38,666 nucleotides of DNA from Methylaequor sp002691245 (GTDB lineage: Bacteria; Pseudomonadota; Alphaproteobacteria; Methylaequorales; Methylaequoraceae): contig NZHH01000060.1 in assembly GCA_002691245.1 (NCBI GenBank), positions 1 through 38,666 on the forward strand. The letters run 5' to 3'. Shown here piece by piece: positions 8,476 to 17,182 of this stretch (positions within the stretch are counted from its first letter, which is position 1; each line of letters opens with the position of its first letter). Position numbers and translations under genes: made by a program. The notes under the pieces are model-generated. The model was not told where the DNA came from, searched no databases, and saw nothing but the letters and a program-made list of their open reading frames with translations.

Positions 8476-9947
8476 ATAATTATATTGTCTACGATTTTGA
8501 AACATCTGGAAGAAAATCACGATTTGATCAAATCTTACAAGCAGGAATAATTGTTTACAATAAAAATTTTCAACAATTAGAAAAGGTAAACTTGAAATCT
8601 AGAGTAAATCCTGATGTTATTCCATCAATTAATGCACTTAAAGTTAATCGACTTTTAATTTCTGATATACTTTCTGAGTCAAAAAGTTGTTATGAAATGA
8701 CTATTCAAATGCATAAGATTTTTTCTAAATTTGAAAATTCATTCTTTGTAGGTTTCAATTCTATAAATTTTGATGAAGAATTTTTCAGACAAACCTTATG
8801 GGAACATTTTATTTTTCCATATACTACGAATACCAAAGGAAATTCTAGACTGGATGTTTTAAATTTTGTTACATTAGTCCATGCCTTTAGAGAAAACTTA
8901 ATCAAGGTTCAGAAAAATGATAATGGAAAAATTACATTCAAATTGGAAAGTTTAGCTAAAGCTAACTCGTTCGAATCTAAAAATGCTCATGAAGCAATAG
9001 CGGATGTAGAAGCAACAATGACACTTTTACAAATTTTGAAATCAAAAAATCTAGACCTGTTCCAAATCTTTTTAGAGAATTCTTTTCCTAAAAATATTGA
9101 GCAAAAAATTATCAAAGATAATGTATTCACCTTACATAATTACATGTTTAACAGCCATAGAATTTACCTTGTCAAATTTTTACTTAAACATCCGGTCTAT
9201 AAAAATCAAATAATTGGTTTTGACTTAAAATATGACACTTATAATTTAATTGATTTAGATTACAACGAACTTAAAGAGGTTTTTAAAACCAAATCTTATT
9301 TTAGAAAGATAAAACTCAATAAGCAACCCTCAATTTTAGATAAATCTTATTCTAAGAAATTAAAACCGTATAATGAATTTTCAGACGAAGAAATAAAGTT
9401 GAAATGTGAACAGTTGGAAAATGAAAAATTTCTAAATAATATCAAAAAAATTTTGGAGAATGAGTCTATTGAGTATAATGAAAATCAAAGTCAAGAATTA
9501 AAGTTTGAAGAAGAAACTATATACTCACACAAACTTAATTATAAAGATTCTTTAATAATGAACAGATTTCATGAAGAGTCTTGGGATAATAAATGGGAGT
9601 TTGCTGAAAAATTTAATGACAACAGATTAAAATTTTTCGCTGCTAAGCATATTTTTAGAAACTTTCCTGAGGAATTACCAAGAAAAGTATTTGTTTTTCT
9701 TCATCAAAAACTCTCTGAAAGACTAACATCACTTGAAAAACATGATTTTATTACTCTTCCAGCGGCTATGGAAGAAGTTGATACTTTATCACTAGAATTA
9801 GACGCTGAAGAAGGAAAATCTGATTTAAAATTGCAAATTGATCAGTATAATATTTACATAAATTTCTTAAATGATTATTATAATAATAAAAATCCAAAGC
9901 CGGAAAGCTTTGGTAGTGTTTTGTCAAAAAGGCTTTTTGGTATTTAA
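8472..9947 (+). CDS. sbcB: Exodeoxyribonuclease I
   Basis: ExoI degrades single-stranded DNA 3' to 5' and acts in mismatch repair and recombination. The N-terminal DnaQ-like domain carries DFETSG (residues 8-13), GFNSINFDEEF, NSRLDVL and NAHEAIADVEATM, all matching the E. coli enzyme. The ExoI C-terminal domain is also recognisable, including NRFHEESW and AAKHIFRNFPEELP. The length, 491 residues, is near the usual 475. The gene overlaps murU by 4 bases and is followed after 11 bases by trxA. In many alphaproteobacteria this slot between murU and trxA holds addB and addA, so sbcB seems to replace them. Base composition looks like its neighbours. Confidence 0.93.
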   Translation: MNNYIVYDFETSGRKSRFDQILQAGIIVYNKNFQQLEKVNLKSRVNPDVIPSINALKVNRLLISDILSESKSCYEMTIQMHKIFSKFENSFFVGFNSINFDEEFFRQTLWEHFIFPYTTNTKGNSRLDVLNFVTLVHAFRENLIKVQKNDNGKITFKLESLAKANSFESKNAHEAIADVEATMTLLQILKSKNLDLFQIFLENSFPKNIEQKIIKDNVFTLHNYMFNSHRIYLVKFLLKHPVYKNQIIGFDLKYDTYNLIDLDYNELKEVFKTKSYFRKIKLNKQPSILDKSYSKKLKPYNEFSDEEIKLKCEQLENEKFLNNIKKILENESIEYNENQSQELKFEEETIYSHKLNYKDSLIMNRFHEESWDNKWEFAEKFNDNRLKFFAAKHIFRNFPEELPRKVFVFLHQKLSERLTSLEKHDFITLPAAMEEVDTLSLELDAEEGKSDLKLQIDQYNIYINFLNDYYNNKNPKPESFGSVLSKRLFGI

Positions 9948-9958
9948 CGGAGATAATT

Positions 9959-10278
<320 letters not shown>

Positions 10279-10282
<4 letters not shown>

Positions 10283-11589
10283 GAGATTTTAAAACCATCT
10301 TCCTTTAGAATTTCCCCTGCAAGATACAAAGAACCACAAATTATAATTTTACCATTGGTATGATTTTTTTTAATTATTTTTAGTGCCTCAATAATGTCTA
10401 GACAACATTCAATTTCAAAAGACAATTTAAAAGCTGATTTAATATTTCTCTTTATCTCATAAGGTTGAATATATTGGTGATTTGCAATTGGCAGAAGAAA
10501 CAAACCAGAGATTCTTTTTATGATTTTATTTAAAAATGATTGTGGATTTTTTCCTATTGTCATGCCCATCACCATAAAAATATCTGCATTCTTATCCCAA
10601 TTGTTGAAAATATTTTTTAACATATTGGAAGCATCAATGTTATGACCTCCATCTAACCAAATTTCAAAATTTGGACCAATAAAACTAGATAATTTTCCGT
10701 TATCAAGTTTTTGCATTCTAGCAGGCCAACTTACATTCAAGAGGCCTTGATTAATGTTATTTATTTTTATTTTTTCATGTTTTAATGATAATGCTGTTGC
10801 AATTGCTGTCGAAGCATTTTCAATTTGATGTTCACCATACAAATTTGGGAAGTTAAATTTATATTGTATGTTTTCAAAATTCAAAATAAATTTCTTTTCC
10901 TCTGAATTCTTATCTAAAACTTTCCAATTAACACCTTCTTCATATAATTTAATTTTTTGTTTTTTTGCCTCAGCTCTAATAATTTTTCTTACTGATTTTT
11001 TTTGCTTTGAAATGATTGTAATTTCACTATTCTTTAAAATACCTGTCTTTTCTTTTGCTATTTTCATAATTGAATTCCCTAAAAAATTCATATGATCCAT
11101 GGAAACAGGAGTGATGACGCTGCATTTTTTTTTTTCAATTATATTGGTTGCATCAAATCTTCCGCCCAAACCTGTTTCCATTAAGACAACATCAGAGTTA
11201 AACTTGCTAAATGCAAGAAATGCAGCTGCAGTTGTTATTTCAAAGAAGGTTATAGGCTCTCCTTTATTAAAACTCTCACATTCTTCTAAAATTAAATTGA
11301 GATCATAGTTACTAATAAGCTCAGAATTAATTCTAATTCTTTCATTAAATCTGATTAAGTGAGGCGATGTATAAGTATGCACTTTAAATTTGGAGGTTTC
11401 AAAAATTGACCTCAAGATAGATGTAACTGATCCTTTGCCGTTTGTTCCAGCAATATGAATAATTTCAGGGAGATTTAAATGCGGGTTATTCATTTTTTTT
11501 AGTAACTTCTTAATTCTTATGAGTGATAAATCAATTTTTTTAGGATGTAAAAGTTCTAGCCTTTTCAAAATTTTATTTGATTTATCCAC
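10279..11589 (-). CDS. folC: Folylpolyglutamate synthase/dihydrofolate synthase
   Basis: FolC adds glutamate to dihydropteroate and to reduced folates. The P-loop GTNGKGSVTS is at about residues 47-56, preceded by IIHIA, and followed by the Mur-ligase-like segments METGLGGRFDATN and TPVSMDHMNFLG. The C-terminal ligase domain holds WLDGGHN and ICGSLYLAGE. The length of 436 residues is normal. Its stop overlaps that of trxA on the other strand; accD lies 8 bases upstream. An A11 run within the gene (coding IEKKKC) keeps the frame. Confidence 0.94.
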
Positions 11590-11597
11590 CTTTTTAA

Positions 11598-12440
11598 TTA
11601 CGCAATTAAAAAATCTAGAATATCTTGGATTTTAGACTTTAGATCTTTTCTGTGAACTACTAGATCAATCATCCCCTTTTCCATAAGATACTCTGATTTT
11701 TGAAAATTTTGAGGGAGTTTCTCTTTAATAGTATCTTCAATGACTCTACTACCGGCAAAACCAATTGTAGCATTTTTTTCAGCAATAATAATATCACCAA
11801 GCATAGCAAAGGATGCTGAAACACCTCCAGTTGTCGGGTCTGTTAAAATTGAAATAAATGGAAGATTAGATTTACCAAATGCGTTAATTGCGATAACGGT
11901 TCTTGGCATTTGCATTAAGGATAAGATACCTTCCTGCATTCTTGCCCCTCCAGATGAGCTAAATATAATTAACGGTAAGAAATTTTTTTTTGCAAAATCG
12001 CACGCCGTAACAATAGCTTCTCCAGCTGCCATTCCCATAGATCCACCCATGAAATTGAAATCAAAAACAGCTGTAACTATTTTTTTACCGTTTATTGTAC
12101 CAGAGGCCACTATAACCGAGTCATTTGTTTGATTTTTTTTTTGTGCAGATTTTAACCTGTCGGTATATTTTTTACTATCCTTGAAATTAAGTGGGTCTGG
12201 CTTAATCTTGGGTGTATCCATGATCATATAACTTTTACCTAGAAAAATTTCCAACCTTTCTTTTGCTGTTATTCTAAAATGATGATCACAGTGTTTGCAA
12301 ACAAACTGATTGCTTATAAGTTCTTTTTTAAGAAGCATTTGAGAGCATTTAGGGCAAGTTTCCCAAAGGTTGTCAGGAACTTCTTTTTTCCCAACGAATG
12401 CTTGCAACTTTGGTCTTACAAAATTTGTTATCCAATTCAT
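11598..12440 (-). CDS. accD: Acetyl-CoA carboxylase carboxyltransferase beta subunit
   Basis: AccD forms, with AccA, the carboxyltransferase that makes malonyl-CoA for fatty-acid synthesis. The N-terminal zinc ribbon uses Cys29, Cys32, Cys48 and Cys51. The crotonase-fold region carries FSSSGGARMQEG, which with its Gly-rich loops forms the oxyanion site. The length of 280 residues is normal. It lies between trpA and folC with 14- and 8-base gaps, the standard alphaproteobacterial order, and is probably in one long transcript with the trp genes. Confidence 0.96.
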   Translation of the reverse strand: MNWITNFVRPKLQAFVGKKEVPDNLWETCPKCSQMLLKKELISNQFVCKHCDHHFRITAKERLEIFLGKSYMIMDTPKIKPDPLNFKDSKKYTDRLKSAQKKNQTNDSVIVASGTINGKKIVTAVFDFNFMGGSMGMAAGEAIVTACDFAKKNFLPLIIFSSSGGARMQEGILSLMQMPRTVIAINAFGKSNLPFISILTDPTTGGVSASFAMLGDIIIAEKNATIGFAGSRVIEDTIKEKLPQNFQKSEYLMEKGMIDLVVHRKDLKSKIQDILDFLIA

Positions 12441-12454
12441 AACTTATTTTATCA

Positions 12455-13258
12455 TTATTTTTGTAATTTTTCTAAAAAATCAGAAATGTTATTGAGCATT
12501 TTTTTTTCGCTAATTTTTATTTGTGAAAATTCTTCAATAAATTTTACCAGTGCAGAACCAATAACACATCCATCGGCAAATTTATTAAGACTCTGGATTT
12601 GACTCTTTTTAGAAATCCCAAATCCAACACAAATAGGAAGCTTTGAAATTTTCCTTATTTGTTTTATTGACTTTTTAACAGTTGATACTAATGGTTTTTT
12701 TGTGCCTGTGATNCCCATAACTGATACATAGTATAAAAATCCACTTGCATGCTTTAGCACATCTTTGAGCCTTCTCTTGTCAGTTGTTGGTGTAATTAAT
12801 CTTATGTTATGAACGTTATATTCTTCAGCATATTTTGAAATATACCGATCTTCCTCAGGTGGAAGATCAACTATAATTAATCCATCAACTCCAACTTCTT
12901 CGCATTTTTTAAAAAATCTTTCTAGCCCATACTGAAATACTGGATTAAAATATCCCATTAAAATAATTGGTGTTTTACTCTCCTTTGATCTAAAGTTTTT
13001 AATTAATCCAAAAGTACTTTCCAGATTCGTTTTAGATTTTATTGCTCTTTGACTAGATTTTTGAATTGTTGGACCATCTGCCATCGGATCTGAGAATGGA
13101 AAACCAATTTCTATTAAATCAACATTTTTATTATTTAATAAATCTAATATTTTTTTTGAGGTTTTTTGATTTGGATCGCCAGAAGTTATNAATGATATTA
13201 AAGCTTTCTTTTTTTTAATTCTGAGTTCTTTGAACTTATTATCAATTCTATTTATCAT
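12455..13258 (-). CDS. trpA: Tryptophan synthase alpha chain
   Basis: TrpA cleaves indole-3-glycerol phosphate to indole, which tunnels to TrpB. Both catalytic acids are visible: Glu50 in LIEIGFPFSD and Asp61 in MADGPTIQ. The length of 267 residues is normal. Two N bases fall in this gene (12713, 13190), both at third codon positions; the first codon is still Gly. It lies 9 bases after trpB. Confidence 0.96.
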   Translation of the reverse strand: MINRIDNKFKELRIKKKKALISXITSGDPNQKTSKKILDLLNNKNVDLIEIGFPFSDPMADGPTIQKSSQRAIKSKTNLESTFGLIKNFRSKESKTPIILMGYFNPVFQYGLERFFKKCEEVGVDGLIIVDLPPEEDRYISKYAEEYNVHNIRLITPTTDKRRLKDVLKHASGFLYYVSVMXITGTKKPLVSTVKKSIKQIRKISKLPICVGFGISKKSQIQSLNKFADGCVIGSALVKFIEEFSQIKISEKKMLNNISDFLEKLQK

Positions 13259-13267
13259 AAATTAATT

Positions 13268-14485
13268 TTAAGTATTTAAATTCAATTTTTTTGAAAGTGA
13301 AAATAGGTCCTTATCACCTCGTCCACACATGTTCATTACTATTAAATCATTTTTCTTAAAAATTTTTTTATTTTTAAGTATGAATGCCAGGGCATGAGAA
13401 GGCTCTAAGGCTGGAATAATTCCTTCTAACTTTGAACAAATTTTGAATGCTTCAACTGCTTCAGAATCTGTAGCACTTTCATACTTGACTCTTCCAATAT
13501 CTTTCAACCANGAGTGTTCAGGACCTATTCCTGGATAATCAAGACCAGCAGAAATTGAATGTGCATCGGTTATCTGACCATCTGAATCTTGGAGCAAATA
13601 AGTAAAGTTGCCGTGAAGAAATCCTGGTTTACCCTTTGAAAGAGATGCAGCATGTTTTTCAGTTTTGATTCCTTCTCCTCCAGCTTCAACACCTATTATT
13701 TTAACCTCTTTATCGTTTAAGAAAGGGTAAAACAATCCNAGAGCATTAGAACCACCNCCTATACATGCAATTAAATAGTTTGGTAGTTTATTTTCGTANT
13801 TNAAAATTTGNTTTTTCGTTTCCATTCCAATTATAGATTGAAAATCTCTAACCATCATAGGGTATGGATGAGGACCGGCAACTGTACCTATCACATAAAA
13901 AGTATCATTTACATTTGAAACCCAATCTCTTAAGGCTTCATTCATGGCGTCCTTAAGTGTTGAAGTTCCAGAATTGACGGGAATAATTTCAGCTCCTAGT
14001 AATTTCATTTTGAAAACGTTGGGNTCTTGTCTCTTTATATCAAGAGCTCCCATGTAAACAACACACTTTAAATTGAACAAAGCACACACAGTTGCTGTTG
14101 CCAACCCATGTTGACCTGCTCCTGTTTCAGCAACAATTCGTTTTTTCCCCATTTTTTTTGCCAAAAGAATTTGCCCAACACAATTATTAATTTTGTGAGC
14201 ACCTGTGTGATTCAACTCATCTCTTTTGAAATAAATTTTTACATCACCTACTTTTTGAGAAATCCTCTTTGCATAATAGAGAGGACTTGGCCTTCCGATA
14301 TAATTTTTAAAATAATAATTCAGACTTTTTTTAAACTCCTTTGATTTCTTAGCTTTTGCATATTGTTTTTCAACATCCAATAATAGGGGCATCAGGGTTT
14401 CAGCTACAAATCTTCCACCATATTTTCCAAACCGGCCATTCTTGTCNGGAAATTTTTTAAAGTTAATTTTATTTTTNTTTTTCAT
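13268..14485 (-). CDS. trpB: Tryptophan synthase beta chain
   Basis: TrpB condenses indole with serine using pyridoxal phosphate. The PLP lysine is Lys98 in HTGAHKINN, and the phosphate-binding loop is the glycine-rich GGGSNA, where one Gly codon ends in N. The length of 405 residues is normal. About ten N bases fall in it, mainly at wobble positions, so the protein is largely determined. Its start overlaps the 3' end of trpF by 17 bases. Confidence 0.96.
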   Translation of the reverse strand: MKXKNKINFKKFXDKNGRFGKYGGRFVAETLMPLLLDVEKQYAKAKKSKEFKKSLNYYFKNYIGRPSPLYYAKRISQKVGDVKIYFKRDELNHTGAHKINNCVGQILLAKKMGKKRIVAETGAGQHGLATATVCALFNLKCVVYMGALDIKRQXPNVFKMKLLGAEIIPVNSGTSTLKDAMNEALRDWVSNVNDTFYVIGTVAGPHPYPMMVRDFQSIIGMETKXQIXXYENKLPNYLIACIXGGSNAXGLFYPFLNDKEVKIIGVEAGGEGIKTEKHAASLSKGKPGFLHGNFTYLLQDSDGQITDAHSISAGLDYPGIGPEHXWLKDIGRVKYESATDSEAVEAFKICSKLEGIIPALEPSHALAFILKNKKIFKKNDLIVMNMCGRGDKDLFSLSKKLNLNT

Positions 14486-15107
14486 AATNNTGTATAAATT
14501 TTAAAAAATTCTTTATTTTTTTNTCGCACTTAACTCCTCTTTNTTTTTCAATTCCTGAAGAAACNTCAACAATAGGAGCGTTTGTAATTTTGAGAGCAGT
14601 TCCAATATTTTCTGTCTTAAGNCCACCCGCCAAAATCCAATCTTTCTTNGANTTGTATCNACTCAGAAGATTCCAATCAAAAGAATTTCCAGTGCCACCN
14701 GATACNTCAATANTACTTTTTGTATCAAATAAAAGCATATCACAAATTTTTTCATATTTCTTAGAGTTTTTGATATCAATACTATTTTTTACAGGAATAG
14801 ATTTAATAATTGGTTTNCCAAGTTTTTTTATATCNTTTAAATAGTCCATGTTCTCATCTCCATGNAGTTGTATNACATCTAGCTTAAGATAATCATTAAT
14901 ATGATANAAACTATTTAGGTCNGAATTAACAAAAAGTCCTACGACTTTTTGNGATGGNGCNATATATCTAAGAAGTTTTTTTGCATCAATTGCATTAATA
15001 AATCTTGGAGACTTTTGGTAAAATACAAGTCCGATAAAATCAGCTTTTGATGCAGCTAAAACTGCATCCTTGTCTTTAAGACCACAAATTTTTACTTTAA
15101 CAGTCAA
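14469..15107 (-). CDS. trpF: Phosphoribosylanthranilate isomerase
   Basis: TrpF converts phosphoribosylanthranilate to the carboxyphenylamino-deoxyribulose phosphate in tryptophan synthesis. The start VKICGLKDKD carries the catalytic Cys, DFIGLVFYQKSPRFI is the family segment after it, and the acidic catalytic residue is in MLLFDTKS. This is the gene with the densest N bases in the window, so several residues are unresolved, but the frame holds from end to end. The last few codons are poorly determined. It overlaps pyrF upstream by 11 bases and trpB downstream by 17. Confidence 0.92.
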   Translation of the reverse strand: MTVKVKICGLKDKDAVLAASKADFIGLVFYQKSPRFINAIDAKKLLRYXXPXQKVVGLFVNXDLNSXYHINDYLKLDXIQXHGDENMDYLXDIKKLXKPIIKSIPVKNSIDIKNSKKYEKICDMLLFDTKSXIXVXGGTGNSFDWNLLSXYXXKKDWILAGXLKTENIGTALKITNAPIVXVSSGIEKXRGVKCXKKIKNFLKFIXXYEKXK

Positions 15108-15798
15108 GTTTTACCTCAATACTTTCACAAATTCGCTCAATTTTTTCGATAGGGTTTTTTGACTGAGTTATTGACCTTCCAATTATCAATACGGAAGCCC
15201 CTAGTTTTAAAGCTTCACCAGGAGAAATTATTCTTTTCTGATCATCAGTTGAGTCTTCAGGCAACCTTATGCCAGGNGTAACATAAGTAAATTTTTTANT
15301 TTTNACAATTTTTTTTATAAAAGGAACTTCATGAGCAGATGATACAATTCCGTCTATCCGAGCCTTGATACCAATCTTTAATAAATTTTTAACNTACTCT
15401 TTACTGTCAATTTTAAATCCAAAGCTTTTCAAGTCAGAATTATCNAGGCTNGTGAGCATTGAGANNCCAAGTATTTTTGTTTTTTTTTTTATNGAAACTA
15501 ATTTTGTTAACATATCTANACCACCGTTTATGTGAACGGATAAATANTCAGGTTCTAAATCCAAGATATTTTGTGCTGCTCTTTCTACTGTATTAGGTAT
15601 ATCATTGAGCTTCAAATCTAAAAATATTGGTAATCCAATGTTTTTCATTTCTTTAACACCTTCGTAACCGTTTTTCATAAAAAACTCTAAACCTAACTTT
15701 ANACCTCCAAGGTGAGAAGATATTTTAGACACAAAGTTAGTTGCTTTATTTAAATTTGTAATATCAATGGCACAATATATNTTTTTTTTATATTTCAT
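15097..15798 (-). CDS. pyrF: Orotidine 5'-phosphate decarboxylase
   Basis: PyrF makes UMP from OMP in the last step of pyrimidine synthesis. The active-site segment FLDLKLNDIPNTV holds the Asp-Lys-Asp set; the phosphate-binding end reads LIIGRSITQSKNP. The 233 residues are normal length. N bases are present throughout, largely at third positions. The ATG overlaps the TGA of the lapA frame in an ATGA junction, supporting lapA as a real gene. Confidence 0.94.
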   Translation of the reverse strand: MKYKKXIYCAIDITNLNKATNFVSKISSHLGGXKLGLEFFMKNGYEGVKEMKNIGLPIFLDLKLNDIPNTVERAAQNILDLEPXYLSVHINGGXDMLTKLVXIKKKTKILXXSMLXSXDNSDLKSFGFKIDSKEXVKNLLKIGIKARIDGIVSSAHEVPFIKKIXKXKKFTYVXPGIRLPEDSTDDQKRIISPGEALKLGASVLIIGRSITQSKNPIEKIERICESIEVKLDC

Positions 15799-15996
15799 GA
15801 TTTGCCAAAAACTTTTTTTAAATGAACAAAAACAAAGCCCAAAGTAAATCCAATAAATAAGAGAAGTATAACTAGTAAGTAGACTGGCAATTCAATAAAA
15901 AAAGGAAAAGGAAACAGGTTAATTTTGATTGAGCTTTTGTTTCCAAGGGAGAAGAGAGCAAAAAAAGCTAAAAAAAAAAAAAAACCACCGAAGCAA
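15795..15996 (-). pseudogene. lapA: LapA-family (DUF1049) inner-membrane protein, frame broken at a poly-T tract
   Basis: The reverse strand between ihfB and pyrF encodes a small LapA/DUF1049-like protein with two hydrophobic segments (the LAFFALFS region and the YLLVILLLFIGF region) separated by a short polar turn (GNKSSIKINL). TTG at 15996 begins with Met-Leu-Arg-Trp, a typical LapA start, but then meets 15 T (A15 on the + strand, 15970-15984) and ends early. With 14 T the frame gives about 66 residues of good LapA sequence to the TGA at 15795. An unbroken reading needs a rare ATT start at 15998. It could therefore be a sequencing error, a slippage-corrected gene or a real break. In E. coli LapA works with LapB in LPS control. 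Confidence 0.65.
15970..15984. repeat. A15/T15 homopolymer inside lapA
   Basis: Fifteen consecutive A on the + strand (T in the lapA sense strand). It is the longest single-base run seen in the window and coincides with the only broken reading frame. Runs this long are prone both to sequencing miscounts and to RNA polymerase slippage. Confidence 0.95.
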
Positions 15997-16004
15997 ATAT
16001 TTTT

Positions 16005-16292
16005 TTAATCCTTGATGTCATTTAAATCCTTCCTTAACTTTTTACCAGGAATAAAATGAACGAAATATTTTTTGTTAATTTTTATTTTTTCACCAGATGA
16101 CGGGTTTCTACCAGTTCTTGCTTCTCTTAATCTTGTGGAAAAAGTTCCGAAGTCTCTGATCTCTATTCTGGCCCCTTTAGCTAAATTTGCAGAGAAAAAT
16201 TGGAGAATCTTCTCTAAAGTTCTTTCTACTTCCCTTCGAGGTAAGTAATCAAATTTGTTTTCAAGATCTTTTAGTATATCAGATTTCTTCAT
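16005..16292 (-). CDS. ihfB: Integration host factor beta subunit
   Basis: IHF-beta, with IHF-alpha, binds and sharply bends DNA. The 95-residue protein has the HU/IHF fold; GARIEIRDFGTFS is the core and the DNA-intercalating proline is in RTGRNPSSGEK. ATG at 16292 matches the IHF-beta start and overlaps the sppA stop (ATGA); an earlier in-frame start at 16307 would add five residues unlike the family. The position after sppA and rpsA is standard for the class. Confidence 0.94.
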   Translation of the reverse strand: MKKSDILKDLENKFDYLPRREVERTLEKILQFFSANLAKGARIEIRDFGTFSTRLREARTGRNPSSGEKIKINKKYFVHFIPGKKLRKDLNDIKD

Positions 16293-17182
16293 AGTCCTGG
16301 TGCCCAAATAGCAAAAAATCCATTATAAAAGTTTTGGCTAAAATAATTAAACTTTTTTTTAAATATTCTTAAATTTATTAATTTTTGCAGGTCATTTTCA
16401 GGAGATAATTCTTTAATTTTTATCTTTTCATCAACTTTGGCTTCATTCTTAAGCCAATTAAGGGCATCATCTTCGTTACCAATATCGTCTATTAATTTCA
16501 AATTTTTTGCTTCTCTTCCAGTCAAAATTCTTCCATCTGAAACCAAGCTCAAAACCGATTCTGATACATTTCTATTTTTTTTAACAATCATTAGAAATTC
16601 CTTTTGCATTTTTTCAATGATTTCCTTTAGGTAATTCAATTTTTCCTCATCAATTTGCTCTGCAGGATTCGGAACAGCTTTAAGTTTACCACTTTTTATG
16701 ATTATTGGACTTACACCAATTTTTCCAAGTAAATTGCTGATATCCGCGGATTGCAATATAACACCAATCGAACCAGTTATCGAACCTGAATTACCAAAGA
16801 TTTTATCTGAACTTAATGATGCCAAATATCCACCTGAGGTGGCCATTTCTTTCATGTAAACTGCAGTAGGGATTTTCTCACCTATAGTTTGAATGGAGTC
16901 ATATAGTTCTTTGCTACCAACATAAGTTCCACCTGGACTATTGATTATAGTTAAAAGGCCTTTAACATTATTATCTGATTTCAAGCTGTTAATTTGTTTA
17001 ATGATATCTGTTCTATCTTGAATGATTCCTTCTATGTTTATTTTCGCAATAAAACTTTCATCTGATTGAAATTTATAAGAAAGGGTTATAATAAAAGCTA
17101 TAATCAAAAAGAAAAAAAATGAACGAAATATAATGGATTTTCTTTTTTGGTAGAATTTATCTAATAGATCATTTTTTTTCAT
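16289..17182 (-). CDS. sppA: Signal peptide peptidase SppA, short form
   Basis: A membrane-anchored serine protease of the SppA (S49) family, which degrades cleaved signal peptides. A single N-terminal transmembrane segment (about residues 19-36, rich in Phe and Ile) is followed by the protease domain. The nucleophile Ser is in MATSGGYLAS and the general-base Lys in IIKSGKLKAVPN. At 297 residues it is the half-size form of many bacteria, not the duplicated E. coli enzyme. ATG at 17182 lies inside the 3' end of rpsA (14-base overlap); a longer frame to 17227 exists but its extra residues look unlike a signal anchor. Confidence 0.9.
   Translation of the reverse strand: MKKNDLLDKFYQKRKSIIFRSFFFFLIIAFIITLSYKFQSDESFIAKINIEGIIQDRTDIIKQINSLKSDNNVKGLLTIINSPGGTYVGSKELYDSIQTIGEKIPTAVYMKEMATSGGYLASLSSDKIFGNSGSITGSIGVILQSADISNLLGKIGVSPIIIKSGKLKAVPNPAEQIDEEKLNYLKEIIEKMQKEFLMIVKKNRNVSESVLSLVSDGRILTGREAKNLKLIDDIGNEDDALNWLKNEAKVDEKIKIKELSPENDLQKLINLRIFKKKFNYFSQNFYNGFFAIWAPGL

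Noticed and set aside
15996..15998. ATT start codon for an unbroken lapA
   Set aside because: It avoids the frameshift but ATT starts are very rare and the resulting N-terminus fits LapA less well than the TTG start plus T14; kept only as an alternative.
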